Source: JAAURB01 sp049647265 (GTDB lineage Bacteria > Cyanobacteriota > Cyanobacteriia > Cyanobacteriales > Microcoleaceae). From it: a stretch of 64,000 nt of DNA. Positions 34,923 to 45,700 of this stretch are shown in pieces. The translations under genes were made by a program, and so were the position numbers. Every line of letters starts with the position of its first letter. The first letter of the stretch is position 1. The stretch spans positions 62,001-126,000 of the forward strand of contig JBARXJ010000053.1 of NCBI GenBank assembly GCA_049647265.1, read 5' to 3'. The notes beneath the pieces are model-generated. The model was given only the letters and a program-made list of their open reading frames with translations. It searched no databases and was not told the origin of the DNA.

Positions 34923-35062
34923 GTCTCAAATTGAGGAGAATAGAATGAGAAATATACAATGGAAAATCACCCTGTAAAATAGAATTAACTTCAATTATTT
35001 AGCCACATAGTATATTTTAAAATTCTCATTTCAAAACTGTGGTGAGTCGTCTCAATCAAACA

Positions 35063-35758
35063 CTATGCAATACTGACTGCTAGTTCCTTGTAGGCATAAC
35101 CAATATAATTCACTTTCCAGTCAAACTTATCTGCAAATTGAGTGAAGACTTGATGACCATCCTGTTGCCAACCGGGGAAATTAAAATAGTCGTCAAACAG
35201 TAAAACTGTTCCTGGCTTTATTCGTTCTGCCAAAACCGTTAATATGGTTTCAGTTGAGGAATTTAAGTCACAATCAATATGAATCATAGAAAGAGGCCGG
35301 TCGTGAGTCTGACTCCATGCGGGCAATGTCTCCTCAAAATATCCTTTCCAAAGCTTGACATTATTTGGCATTTTGGGGAGTTGTCCTCCGACATTAAAAG
35401 TCCCTTTTGGATGATTCACCCAATCTTCTGGTAGACCTTCAAAACAATCAAAACCATGAAATTCATAGTTTGGCATACGCTTTGCCATGTAGCGGAGAGA
35501 GTCTCCTTTAAACACACCAAATTCTAAAATAACTCCAGAGTTCGTTACGATATCAAGCACTAAGTCAATTAGTTGTTGAGGACTACGACAGGCAACAGCT
35601 TTCGGACAATTTTCCTCAATAAAGTCAACAGTAGATAGATAAGATTTTTGCTTGAGTTTTGAGAAAGGATGATGAACACTGTACTCTAATGTATCATAAA
35701 CTTTGCAAACAGAGGCTTTAACGAAGTTACGGCGGATGTATCTTTCAAGCAGGTTCAT
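35063..35758 (-). CDS. TylF-like class I SAM-dependent methyltransferase
   Basis: 231 residues from the ATG at 35758; an in-frame TTG at 35770 is less likely. Motif I is GVILEFGVFKGDSLRYMA, then YEFHGFDCFEGLPEDW, the pattern of the macrocin O-methyltransferase (TylF) family. Metal-binding acidic residues are in MIHIDCDLNSSTETIL and VLLFDDYFNFPGW. Such enzymes methylate sugar hydroxyls in natural products or surface glycans. No biosynthetic cluster surrounds it, so the substrate is open. Confidence 0.85.
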   Translation of the reverse strand: MNLLERYIRRNFVKASVCKVYDTLEYSVHHPFSKLKQKSYLSTVDFIEENCPKAVACRSPQQLIDLVLDIVTNSGVILEFGVFKGDSLRYMAKRMPNYEFHGFDCFEGLPEDWVNHPKGTFNVGGQLPKMPNNVKLWKGYFEETLPAWSQTHDRPLSMIHIDCDLNSSTETILTVLAERIKPGTVLLFDDYFNFPGWQQDGHQVFTQFADKFDWKVNYIGYAYKELAVSIA

Positions 35759-35770
35759 GGGAAGTCTCAA

Positions 35771-36152
35771 TCATTGAGCTATATAACTATTTATAACTTA
35801 CATGATAAGTAATGCTTTGACAATGACATTACAAAATATTTACAAATCAAAAAATACTGTTGTGTTAACAAGGGGTATATTGCGGATTGTTTCTATTAAT
35901 ATTTAGTGAAATTAGTGGAGTAATCATAGCGGATTAATTATAAATGATATCCACTCAGAAGTTGATGTTTATCCTGTTAATTTTAGACTTTAATCTTAAT
36001 TTAATAATTATAAAAAGTATAAAAAAAGGGATGGTTTAATACACAGTCACCCCTAATAATATCCTGATAATTTGTTGTATTTACAGCTTCTTTTTTGGGT
36101 AAATCATTGATGAAATTGAATACAAGCTGTATCGGTTAGAGTGATAAAATCC
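35771..36152. other. AT-rich intergenic region
   Basis: About 380 nt between the methyltransferase start and the rnz stop. No gene-like frame, strong hairpin or repeat was seen. Confidence 0.4.
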
Positions 36153-37103
36153 TCATGAAGCAACCGCTAATTGTTCTCGACGAGGAATCTCATAGCTAAA
36201 GAAATCATAGGCTAAATAAGTATTCGGAAAAATAGCTTGGGCTTCCGTTAATAAATCCTCAATTCTCAAAGCATTTCCTGGGGCATAACGTGGGCTAAAA
36301 TGAGTCATAATTAACGTCTTAACATTCGCCGCCAACGCCACCTGTGCCGCCATTGTTGACGTGGAATGTAACCGTTGAAATGCCATCTCTGCGTCTTGAT
36401 GGGCAAATGTTGCCTCATGCACTAATACATCCGCATCCTGCGCCAACTCAATCGCATTTTCACAAAAAACAGTATCCGTACAATAAACAAACGTTCGCCC
36501 CTTTTGCGGCGGGCCACAAAACTCTGCCCCGTTAATAATCCGGCCATCGGGTAAGGTTACCACAGCCCCTTGTTTCAGCTTGGCATAAATTGGCCCAGGT
36601 GGAATCCCGGAGGCTTTGGCTTTTTCCACATTAAACCGTCCGGGTTTATCCTTTTCAGTAATACGATAACCATAGGCGGTTATTCTGTGTTTAAGATATA
36701 GACAACTCACCCGATATTCTTCATCCTCGTAAATCACACCGGGCTTGCTTTTATAAATATGAAGTGGATAAGAAAAATGGGTATGAGACTGGTTTGAACA
36801 AGCTTTAAGATAATCCTCTAATCCCGACGGCCCGTACAAATCAACCCGTTTCACATTGCCCGCTAACCCACAACTGGCCAGTAACCCCGGCAAACCAAAA
36901 ATATGATCCCCATGCATATGGGTAACAAAAATTCGGCTGAGTTGGCTGACTTTCAGTTCACTACGGAGAAATTGATGTTGAGTCCCTTCTCCACAGTCAA
37001 ATAGCCACAATTCAGCCCGTTGGGGTAATCTGAGGGCAATACTAGAAACATTACGGGCGCGGGTAGGAACCCCAGAACTGGTTCCTAAAAAGGTAATCTG
37101 CAA
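36153..37103 (-). CDS. rnz: Ribonuclease Z
   Basis: 316 residues, the usual short-form length. It removes the 3' trailer of tRNA precursors. The metallo-beta-lactamase motif is FVTHMHGDHIFGLPGLL, with further metal ligands in YCTDTVFCENA, LVHEATFAHQDAE and LIMTHFSPRY. The N-terminus MQITFLGTSSGVPTRARNVSSIAL is characteristic. It is divergent from the SpoIID-domain gene; the intervening DNA should hold both promoters. Confidence 0.95.
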   Translation of the reverse strand: MQITFLGTSSGVPTRARNVSSIALRLPQRAELWLFDCGEGTQHQFLRSELKVSQLSRIFVTHMHGDHIFGLPGLLASCGLAGNVKRVDLYGPSGLEDYLKACSNQSHTHFSYPLHIYKSKPGVIYEDEEYRVSCLYLKHRITAYGYRITEKDKPGRFNVEKAKASGIPPGPIYAKLKQGAVVTLPDGRIINGAEFCGPPQKGRTFVYCTDTVFCENAIELAQDADVLVHEATFAHQDAEMAFQRLHSTSTMAAQVALAANVKTLIMTHFSPRYAPGNALRIEDLLTEAQAIFPNTYLAYDFFSYEIPRREQLAVAS

Positions 37104-37239
37104 AACTTAAACTCCTGCAATAAAATTGAACGAAGTATGCTATAAATCCAGTGATGCAATTGTCATATCTTTAATTTTAACCAGATTTCAATTCGTCTAC
37201 ACTCGTAAAATAGTGCATAAGGATTTAGAGATTAACCCT

Positions 37240-38367
37240 ATGAAGCCGCAACTGAGTTTTGTGACCTTTTGCCGTCGTTTAGTTTGGGCGACTTTAGTCG
37301 GATGGCTGTTGATGGTTGCCCCTGCCCAAGCAGCAGTATTACTGCGAGTTGCAGTAGAAAAAGATCTCTCTCAGGTCAAAGTCGGAAGTTCAACTCAAGC
37401 GGTGGTACGCGATCGCAGTGGTAAAGTCTTAGGTAATATCTCTCCGCAAGGGGGGTTTGTGGCAGAGGTAAAATCCGGCAAGGTGGTTTTGGACAAGTGG
37501 AAAAGTAATCAACTTTGGATTGAACCCAGCAACGGCGGTTATGTTTGGATAGGGGACGGTTGGTATCGGGGTACAGCAGTATTAGTGCCTCAGGAAGACG
37601 GAATTACGGCGATTAATTATGTCGAATTAGAACAGTATCTTTATAGTGTTCTCGGGGCAGAAATGGATGGAGGTTGGCCGACTGAAGCCCTCAAAGCCCA
37701 AGCGGTTGCCGCCCGAACCTATGCCCTGTATAAACGAGAACGCAGCAACGGGATGTATGATTTAGGCAACGATCAAATGTGGCAGGTGTATCGCGGGGTA
37801 TCAGCAGAATCTGCTGGGACTCAAAGTGCAGTCAGCGCCACTGCTGGGCAAGTTCTCACCCATAATGGTCGTATGATTTTAGCCGCCTTTCATTCCTCAT
37901 CCGGTGGACATACGGAAAATTCTGAGGATGTTTGGTATGATTCGTTACCTTACCTGCGGGGCGTTCCGGATTATGATCAAAATTCTCCTGTGTTTGAGTG
38001 GACAAAAACCTTTTCTCAAACGGATTTAAGCCAGCGGATTTCGGGTGTGGGTAAAGTTAAAGCGATGACCCCAGAACAAACTTCAGCTTATGGCAGTATT
38101 CTGACGATGAAAGTCACAGGAGAGGGTGGCAGTCGGGTGATGAGTGGAGAAGAAATCGCCGAAGCATTGGGACTACGAAGCACACGCTTTCGGGTGAATC
38201 GATCTGAAGGATCAGCAAATTTTGTTGTAACCGGTCGAGGCTTTGGTCATGGAGTCGGCATGAGTCAATGGGGAGCGTATCATTTAGCCAGTAACGGCTA
38301 TAGCTATCATCAAATCTTATTGTATTATTATCAAAATTCTACTTTAGCGAAAATTGAAGTGCAATAA
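37240..38367 (+). CDS. SpoIID/LytB domain protein, exported
   Basis: 375 residues from the ATG at 37240; an in-frame TTG at 37126 would place 38 residues before an otherwise perfect signal peptide (RRLVWATLVGWLLMVAPAQAA), so it is rejected. The SpoIID domain is shown by VELEQYLYSVLGAEMDGGWPTEALKAQAVAARTYAL, AAFHSSSGGHTENSEDVWYDSLPYLRGV and the C-terminal GRGFGHGVGMSQWGAYHLA. SpoIID enzymes are lytic transglycosylases acting on denuded glycan. The cyanobacterial versions are probably periplasmic cell-wall remodelling enzymes. Confidence 0.9.
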   Translation: MKPQLSFVTFCRRLVWATLVGWLLMVAPAQAAVLLRVAVEKDLSQVKVGSSTQAVVRDRSGKVLGNISPQGGFVAEVKSGKVVLDKWKSNQLWIEPSNGGYVWIGDGWYRGTAVLVPQEDGITAINYVELEQYLYSVLGAEMDGGWPTEALKAQAVAARTYALYKRERSNGMYDLGNDQMWQVYRGVSAESAGTQSAVSATAGQVLTHNGRMILAAFHSSSGGHTENSEDVWYDSLPYLRGVPDYDQNSPVFEWTKTFSQTDLSQRISGVGKVKAMTPEQTSAYGSILTMKVTGEGGSRVMSGEEIAEALGLRSTRFRVNRSEGSANFVVTGRGFGHGVGMSQWGAYHLASNGYSYHQILLYYYQNSTLAKIEVQ

Positions 38368-38498
38368 CTCGCGCGTTGGGAGCGATCGCGTTTCCATGCG
38401 GAAATTACAAAAATTCGCTATAAGAGATAGAGTAACTTTGTGTTAATCTGTGCTTTTGCTTGGTTGAATCTCATTTTTTACCCAGAATCTCTTGAATT

Positions 38499-40157
38499 AT
38501 GGCGTATTCCACTCCCTTAAATCGTACTGCCCCAAACCTGCTGCGCCAACCGTTTATGATTGCAGCGTTAGCTTCTGCTGGGATACATGGATTGCTTGCT
38601 GCCAATTTCGAGAAGATTTCATTATTTCCCAGAAGCGCCGACCTTCCCCCTAGCGTTCAGTTAGTGGAGATATCTCCCTCACAAATTAGTGGTTTGTATC
38701 CGCCGCCGCCTCAAGAGTTATCCTTGGGTACCATTACCGCGCCCCCGTCTATCTCCTCACTCGGCCCTAGCCCAACATTACCCGAGTTTCCAGCCACCTT
38801 ATCAACCCCTTCATTCCCCACATTTCCCACCTCTCCCACCTTACCGCCTGTTTCTTCTAGTGGCCTGCCCTCAATTTCTTCTTCTCCTGGGATCTCATCG
38901 TTTCCAGTTCCCACAACCCCGATTTTTCCCCCCTCAATTCCCTTTCCCAACGAATTACCCGCTTTTCCCACAGACGACCTATTTAAAGATAAAAATGACC
39001 GAGAATTAGAGAAATTACGAGACCGAACATTAGCCTTTGAAAATCTCTCTCCAGAAGACCGAGAAATATTAGAAAATATGCAACCGGATGTTATCGGGGC
39101 GAATATATTTAATCCTCCACAAGGTGGCGGGGAAGCCGAGGAAAATTATGGTATTCCGCCGCAGCGTTACACCAGTTTAAACCCAAATACAGACACTCTC
39201 ACCCCAGAAGAAACAGAAACTACCCCCGTTGACCCAGAAAACTTTAAAGGGTCCTTATTAGCAGACTTACAACAATCTAATCAATCTCAACAGCAAGCAG
39301 CCGCCAATTCTCAAACTCCTGTTGCGCCGACTCCGAATAACCCTATCCAAAGAACTGCTATTGCAGCAGGGAATGATTTTGTTGCCTGGGTTGATGGCGT
39401 GAGTCAGAATTATCCGAATTTAGAAACAAAACCCCCCACCACCATTTCTAGTGTTTATCCTGAAGCCGCTTGTTCTCAGCAGTTAAGCGGTACAGCCGTT
39501 GTTGGGGTCGCCATGGGAACAGGAGGAGAAGTTCTCACAGGGCCAGAACTGTTATCGGGTACAGGTTATCCTGTTTTAGATAATGCAGCAGTGGCAAAAG
39601 TGGGAGAGTTTGCCGTCACGCAATTATCAGCAGAAGCCGGAAACCAACCGACAGCCTATTGGTATGCGTTTGAGTTTAATCCAGAAAATTGTCCTACACT
39701 TCTACCGCCCACAGAAGACACGGCACCTCCGGCAGTGACTCCAAACACTCAACCTGTTGCACCCCCTATACCCCAACAACAGACCCCAGTTGAAACCCAA
39801 CCCCCGGTGAATACAGCGCCTGTTGAACAGACCCCAGTCGAGACCCAACCCCCGGTAAATACAACGCCTGTTGAGGAAGAAGTTATACAACCATCCCCTG
39901 CTGAAATCACACCGCCTCCATTTGAAGGGGAAGATTTAATGCCAGAGTCAGACTTTACCCCAACTCCAGAGTCTACAACACCGCCACAACCGCAGTTAGA
40001 GAATATTGCACCGCCTCCTGTATCCCCTGAAGCCGAGACAGAGATAGAAACCGAGTCAGAAACCCCCCAGACGGATGCACCGCCACCCCCGACTGAACCC
40101 ACGGAACATAAAGGCAGTTTATTAGACTCTTTAACCGCCCCATATACTGAACCATAA
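38499..40157 (+). CDS. Proline-rich TonB-like membrane protein
   Basis: 552 residues. One N-terminal hydrophobic segment (RQPFMIAALASAGIHGLLAAN) is followed by a long Pro/Ser-rich periplasmic stretch. A folded domain near residues 315-405 (YPEAACSQQLSGTAVVGVAMGTGGEVLTGPELLSGTGYPVLDNAAV) resembles the TonB C-terminal domain, with its usual strand-helix order. The tail is again Pro-rich and includes two 48-nt tandem repeats (39782-39877) coding QTPVETQPPVNT-type units. Energy transfer to outer-membrane receptors is possible but inferred; no ExbB/ExbD genes are adjacent. Confidence 0.7.
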   Translation: MAYSTPLNRTAPNLLRQPFMIAALASAGIHGLLAANFEKISLFPRSADLPPSVQLVEISPSQISGLYPPPPQELSLGTITAPPSISSLGPSPTLPEFPATLSTPSFPTFPTSPTLPPVSSSGLPSISSSPGISSFPVPTTPIFPPSIPFPNELPAFPTDDLFKDKNDRELEKLRDRTLAFENLSPEDREILENMQPDVIGANIFNPPQGGGEAEENYGIPPQRYTSLNPNTDTLTPEETETTPVDPENFKGSLLADLQQSNQSQQQAAANSQTPVAPTPNNPIQRTAIAAGNDFVAWVDGVSQNYPNLETKPPTTISSVYPEAACSQQLSGTAVVGVAMGTGGEVLTGPELLSGTGYPVLDNAAVAKVGEFAVTQLSAEAGNQPTAYWYAFEFNPENCPTLLPPTEDTAPPAVTPNTQPVAPPIPQQQTPVETQPPVNTAPVEQTPVETQPPVNTTPVEEEVIQPSPAEITPPPFEGEDLMPESDFTPTPESTTPPQPQLENIAPPPVSPEAETEIETESETPQTDAPPPPTEPTEHKGSLLDSLTAPYTEP

Positions 40158-40561
40158 AAGTAAGATAGGGACGTTTTAACGGGGAATTCTATTCAACTAA
40201 GCCGCATTGATTTATGCTGTGTGATTTTAGACCATCATGCAGTCAATATTTTACTGTCACATAGCAATGGTAATCCTGATTGACAATCCGCTTTAATAGA
40301 ATCAGGACATAATTTGGATTTCTCAAACGTTTAAGCGAATCAGTTTTATAGAGATTGTTAATCAAAGTTGATGTTAATTAAGAACGATTCAGCCATATTA
40401 GCTTAATATTGTATTACAGGTGGATAAACGTACAATATCGTATAACTGATTATACAACTAACAGGAGCAAAACTCTAGGGAAAGGAGGCAATCATCAGAT
40501 TTTAAAATGTTGAGAAAAAATAAAAATCCAAATTAGAATAAGAATAAATATTTGATTTTTA
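40158..40561. other. Intergenic region upstream of the hybrid kinase
   Basis: 404 nt with no gene. A perfect 7-bp stem, CCTGATT (40275-40281) with AATCAGG (40300-40306), lies about 120 nt after the TonB-like stop and may end that transcript. The right part is AT-rich and should hold the kinase promoter. Confidence 0.4.
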
Positions 40562-42502
40562 ATGATGGAAAAACCTGTTATTTTATGTGTAGATGATGAG
40601 CTGTTTCTACTCGCTGCTTTAGAAGAAACATTAAAACGAAGCTTTGGTCAAGAATATATTGTTGAAAGTGCAACAACAGGTCAAGAAGCATTAGAATTTT
40701 TAGAAGAACTATATCAAGATAATATTGAAGTTCCTGTACTGATTTCAGATCAAGCGATGCCGGATATGAAAGGGGTTGATTTGTTTATTCAAGCCCACAA
40801 ACAATATCCTAACATCTTAATGATTATGTTAACCGGGCAAGCTAATGCTGAGGATGTGGGAAAAGCCGTTAATCATGCTAATCTTTATCGATATATTAGT
40901 AAGCCTTGGGAAGAAGAAGATTTAATTTTAACGGTTAAAGAAGCGATTCGATCCTATTTTCAAGAAAAAACAATAGTAGAAACAAACAAAACATTAGAAC
41001 AATTAAATCTATCATTAGAACAAAAAGTAATTGAAAGAACCGCAGAATTAGAAGTGGCTAAACAAGAAGCAGAATTAGCCAATCAGGTTAAAAGTAATTT
41101 CTTATGCATGATGAGTCATGAATTACGTACCCCTTTAAGTGCAATTATTGGATTTAGTCAAATTCTGATGGCGGATCGATCTTTAACCATAGAACAAGTT
41201 AAAAATGCAGAAATTGTTTATCAAAGCGGTGAACATTTACTGGTTTTAATTAATGATGTTTTATCGATGGCAAAAATAGAGAAAGGTAAAATATCTCTAC
41301 AAACGATTCAGTTTAATTTGTATCGCTTTCTTGAGGTAATTCAAGAGATGATGAAGCATCAAGCCGATCAAAAAAATATTGAGTTAATCATAGAATATCA
41401 TTCCGATTTACCTCAATATATTGTTGCTGATGAGACGAAACTTCGTCAAGTTCTGATTCATTTAGTCAGTAATGGTGTTAAATTTACAACCACAGGTGGT
41501 GTCAGATTGAAAGTAACTGTTCTTGCCGAAAATAAAGAAAATCACTTACAAAATAGTTGGGGAAATCAGCGGCAAATCTTACTACATTTTCAAGTTCAAG
41601 ATACAGGAATAGGGATTCATTCAGAGTTATTAGACGCTTTATTTAATCCGTTTGTACAAACTCGAACCGGAAAAACATCAGAAGGAACGGGTTTAGGCTT
41701 ACCCATTAGTGCAGAATTAGTGAAATTAATGGGAGGAGAAATCACGGTTAATACTGAAGTTGGAAAAGGTTCAACTTTTGAATTTACAATTCCGGTAGAA
41801 ATCAGTTTACCGTTAACAGAAGATTATCTTTTACCCACTTTAAAAACTGTGACGGGTTTAGAAGAAAATCAACCTCAGTATCGAATTTTAATTTTAGATT
41901 CTGCTAAAGACTATTCCTCAACGGTTCAAACCTTGCAGGACATCGGATTAGAGATTAAAGTCACTCATTTAGACCAACAAGTGATTCAACTCTGGCAAAG
42001 TTGGCAACCGCATTTAATCTTTGTTCAAGATGAATTAATGAATCATTATACGATGAATTTTATCAGTTCTTCGACACATTTTAAATCAATTCTCATTGCT
42101 TTGGTTCAACACCATGACTTATCTCATCAAGCAAATCTTTTGTTTTCTGGATTTAATGATATTTTAGAATATCCTTTTTCAGTAGAAACAATTTTACAAA
42201 AAATTAGTCAGCATTTAGGAGTACGTTATCTTTATTCTGCATCAGAAACACTTCCAACTCAAGACTCAGAAGTTTCTGAGATTGCCAACTGTAAAATTGA
42301 AGCATTAGAAATGATGCCATTATCATGGGTACAACAATTTCATCAAGGAACTTCCCAATGTAATCAGCGGTTACTATTTCCTTTAATCGATCAAATTCCA
42401 ACTCAATTAGATACTCAAAGAACCCTATTAAAAGAACTGATTGATGAATTTCGTTATGATTTATTGTTGGAAATCGCCAATCAGTTATTAGAAAAATATT
42501 AA
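40562..42502 (+). CDS. Response regulator-histidine kinase hybrid
   Basis: 646 residues, no membrane segment. Residues 1-125 form a receiver domain (VILCVDDELFLL, phospho-acceptor Asp in ISDQAMPDMKG, MLTGQA, YISKPW). A coiled coil (EQLNLSLEQKVIERTAELEVAKQEAELANQ) leads to a HisKA domain with FLCMMSHELRTPLSAIIGFSQIL. The HATPase domain carries IHLVSNGVKFTT, VQDTGIGI and GTGLGLPISAELV. The C-terminal ~200 residues look like a degenerate second receiver (YRILILDSAKDYSSTVQTLQDIGLEI) without a clear phospho-Asp. The RpfG-like input receiver suggests it sits in the middle of a phosphorelay. No partner gene is adjacent. Confidence 0.9.
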   Translation: MMEKPVILCVDDELFLLAALEETLKRSFGQEYIVESATTGQEALEFLEELYQDNIEVPVLISDQAMPDMKGVDLFIQAHKQYPNILMIMLTGQANAEDVGKAVNHANLYRYISKPWEEEDLILTVKEAIRSYFQEKTIVETNKTLEQLNLSLEQKVIERTAELEVAKQEAELANQVKSNFLCMMSHELRTPLSAIIGFSQILMADRSLTIEQVKNAEIVYQSGEHLLVLINDVLSMAKIEKGKISLQTIQFNLYRFLEVIQEMMKHQADQKNIELIIEYHSDLPQYIVADETKLRQVLIHLVSNGVKFTTTGGVRLKVTVLAENKENHLQNSWGNQRQILLHFQVQDTGIGIHSELLDALFNPFVQTRTGKTSEGTGLGLPISAELVKLMGGEITVNTEVGKGSTFEFTIPVEISLPLTEDYLLPTLKTVTGLEENQPQYRILILDSAKDYSSTVQTLQDIGLEIKVTHLDQQVIQLWQSWQPHLIFVQDELMNHYTMNFISSSTHFKSILIALVQHHDLSHQANLLFSGFNDILEYPFSVETILQKISQHLGVRYLYSASETLPTQDSEVSEIANCKIEALEMMPLSWVQQFHQGTSQCNQRLLFPLIDQIPTQLDTQRTLLKELIDEFRYDLLLEIANQLLEKY

Positions 42503-42514
42503 TGAAGGAAAAGC

Positions 42515-42558
42515 GAAGTTGGAAAAGCGAAGTTGGAAGTTGGAAGAAGGAAGTTGGA
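42515..42558. repeat. Short direct repeats GAAGTTGGA
   Basis: Four copies at 42515, 42529, 42536 and 42550 with irregular spacing, directly after the kinase stop. Unlike coding sequence; probably replication slippage. Confidence 0.65.
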
Positions 42559-42602
42559 AGACCAAACCCCATCAATACATTTTGGAGATGTGATAAAGAC
42601 GC

Positions 42603-42669
42603 GGTCAGACCCCGGTGATATCTCCGAAGGAGAGGCTACGCCAACGTAATCACCTAGGGAACGCTGACC
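42603..42669. repeat. Nested-stem short dispersed repeat
   Basis: Three nested stems: GGTCAG (42603-42608) with CTGACC (42664-42669), GGTGAT (42614-42619) with ATCACC (42649-42654), and TCTCC (42621-42625) with GGAGA (42629-42633). The core CCGAAGGAGAGGCTACGCC resembles short dispersed repeats common between genes of filamentous cyanobacteria. Confidence 0.65.
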
Positions 42670-42750
42670 AAGACAAGTGTTTATATTAATCCATTCATTA
42701 ATTTGGGGGTTAGTATCGCTGTTTATGTTTTAGTCATAAAAATTGCCTGA

Positions 42751-42778
42751 GTAGAGACATTCTCAAAAACATCTCTAC
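42751..42778 (-). terminator. Terminator candidate of the 1,419-residue RTX gene
   Basis: GTAGAGA (42751-42757) pairs with TCTCTAC (42772-42778). On the minus strand it lies 14 nt after the RTX stop, with TTTTT a few bases further. The stem is the same type as the one at 34884. Confidence 0.55.
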
Positions 42779-42792
42779 ATCAAACATAACCC

Positions 42793-45700
42793 TTAGATGA
42801 AAATGAAATCATCCGGGAAAATTTCAGTCACTCCCGTTATCCCTTCCAACTGCGTTAAAATCCGAGAGTTATTACCCGTGAGGTTACTGCCACCGGAATC
42901 ATACATTAGATAAGTATCACCCCCATCATCATAGAAAAATAATCCACGACTGCTTCCGGGAATTACATCCTCAGCCGGAATATCTGTCCAGACGGTAGTG
43001 GAGATATTCTCTAAGCCATCAATAAAGTCAGAGACATCAATTAAATCTCCGCCAGATTGACCTAACCCTTCAAAACCAACAACCGTATCAAATAATCCGG
43101 TCTCAATTTGGACTTGAATGACAGCAGTAGAATTGGCGTTAAAGTCATTCCCCTCACTATCGTTTGCGTTAACATACCGGAAAATGTCGCGACTGTTATC
43201 CTCACCAACGATACGATCTGAACCCTGTCCGCCGACCAGAGTATCACTTCCCAGTCCGCTGGCTAAAGTATCATTACCCAAGCCACCCAACAAGCTGTCA
43301 TTGCCTTCGCCGCCTTCGAGGATATCGTCATCCGCATTACCCCGGAGGGTATCGTTACCCCCTAACCCCTGCAAACTGTCATTACCCGCCAGTCCTTGCA
43401 AGTTATCATCAAAGCCTTGACCGACAATTGTATCGGCTAAAGCCGTTGCATCGGGTAAGAGTTGCAGGGAAACGGTTGCTGTTGCGGTTAATCCGGTTAA
43501 ATCAGTTACAGTGTAATTAAATATGTCTGTAACCGCCTCAGAAGTGGTTCCTAAACGCACATATTCAACCGTATTATCCTGTGGAGTTGCTGTTCCCAAC
43601 TGAGGCGAATCAACGGCTGTTAAAGTTAATTCGGTTCCATTCGGATCGACATCATTTGTTAGGGGAGTAACAATCACTGGGTCAGCCGTATTAATTAACA
43701 GGGGGCCATCATTAACCGTAATCGGAACCCCGTTAATTTCAATCGTACTGGTAGCGATATTACTATTATCCAAACCATCCGATGCAACCACTTCTACGAT
43801 ACGGTTGGTGACATCAATACTGGCCGCCGTATTATCATAACTCACCCCATTAATCACCGTTTGATAATCTGTGGCAGACGCATCACCCGTTAACTGTAAA
43901 ACTCCCGTATTAGCATTATATTCACTAACTGTAATTCCCTCTGGTAATGTTCCGGTTGTACTGATAAATAGACGTTCATCTGCGCCATTTAAAGGATTCG
44001 TTAACGTCAAGGTTGCCGAGGCTAAATTTGTATTATCCACATCGGTTAATACCGCCTGATTACTCACCAAAACAGGATTACTTCCTTCTGTAAATAAAGT
44101 CAGAAAATCGGTTCCCGCCGCCGTATTATCAAGATCTAATTCAGGGGGGGTATTTAAGGTCAATTGTGCCGTTGCAGTTCCCGTTCCGCCTCGACCATCA
44201 CTAGCCGTATAAACAAAACTCGCGGTATCACCTGAAACAAGAGTTTCATCCGGTGTAAAGATAACCGATTGATTCTCGTTACTCAGACTAGCAGTACCAT
44301 TGACAACATTTCCAACCTCAAGAATAGTCAGATTGTCGCCATCTGTATCGATATCATTCGCCAGCAATTCATCAGCCGCAATTGTACTTTCAACCGTCTG
44401 AGGAATTAACAGATTATCATCTGCCAGGGTTGGGGAAGAATTAGGCGCAATATTAATTAAAGTTGTCGCGATTTCACTATTTGTAATCCCATCACTTGCC
44501 ACTACTTCAACTTGCCGTGTTGTCGCGGTTAATTCCGTCGCCGTATTGTTATAAACAATCTGTCCAACAGCGGTTTGATAATCCGCAGGAGGTGCAGAAC
44601 CACTCAGAATAATCACTCCCGCTTCTGGTTCTTCAACCGTGAGATTACTCGGAACTGTACCTGTAATAGAAATACCTTCAGCATCCCCATCTAAAATATT
44701 GGTTAAAGTTAGAGTAACAGATGCAATTTCACTATTATCTTCATCGGTAATACTGACTTGATTACTAATCGGAATTTCCGGTAAACCTTCAGAAAATGTT
44801 GTGACAAAATCTGTGCCAGAAGCAGCCGTATCTAAATCTATAATCGGCGGCGCATTAACTGATTCTACATTAATAAATACAGTCGCTTCTCCGGTTTGAT
44901 TATTACTATCGCTGGCTTGATAAGTAAATGAATCAATCCCTGTAAAGCCGTCACTAGGCGTATAAATCAGTAACTGACTATTGTCTTGATCCTCCTCAAC
45001 TGTTCCGCTATTTTCAGTGGAAGTAGAGAAGCTAGTAAAGGTGAGAATATCCGCTGCATTTGCGGCTGAGTCATTCTCTAATAGTCGAGATCTATTAATG
45101 CGTAAAGCGGTATTTTGTAGACCATCCAAAGAGTCATTCATTAATTCGGGTAACTCTAGATCGGGTGGTATGGGTGTGGGAACGCCGGGGGGTGTAGGAA
45201 CCGGAAGGGCGGGTGATGGAGTCGGTTCAGGTGTCGGCCCCGGTGTTGGGGTAGGTGTGGGGTCGGGTGTGGGTGTTGGAGTTGGATCTGGGGTCGGTGT
45301 CGGAGTCGGATCTGGGGTCGGTGTTGGGTCAGGTGTGGGAGTGGGTGTAGGTTCAGGTGTTGGGGTCGGAGTCGGATCTGGGGTCGGTGTTGGTGTGGGT
45401 TCAACCTCCGGTTCGGGTTCAGCCTCCGGTTCAGGTTCAGCCTCCGGTTCAGGTTCAGCCTCCGGTTCGGGTGTTAATGGATCTTCGGGGTTTTCCACAA
45501 AGTCCGACGGGCCGATATCGCCACTATCAACATTTTGTAGAACCGCTAGAAACTCTTGTGTATTCTTATCCACCAGAATAGTATTATTACCCTCTGGAGT
45601 AATTAACAGATCCTCGAATACCAGACCATTATCCAGTCCAATTTTATCAGTACCCGCATTAAAGTCTGTGAATATATCCGCAAACTCAATAGACGGCCCT

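Noticed and set aside
37126..37239. 38-residue extension of the SpoIID-domain protein
   Set aside because: It would bury a normal signal peptide behind an unrelated segment and needs a TTG start.
42204..42575. 123-codon frame antisense to the kinase end
   Set aside because: It overlaps the degenerate receiver of the kinase and the GAAGTTGGA repeat; it is low complexity.
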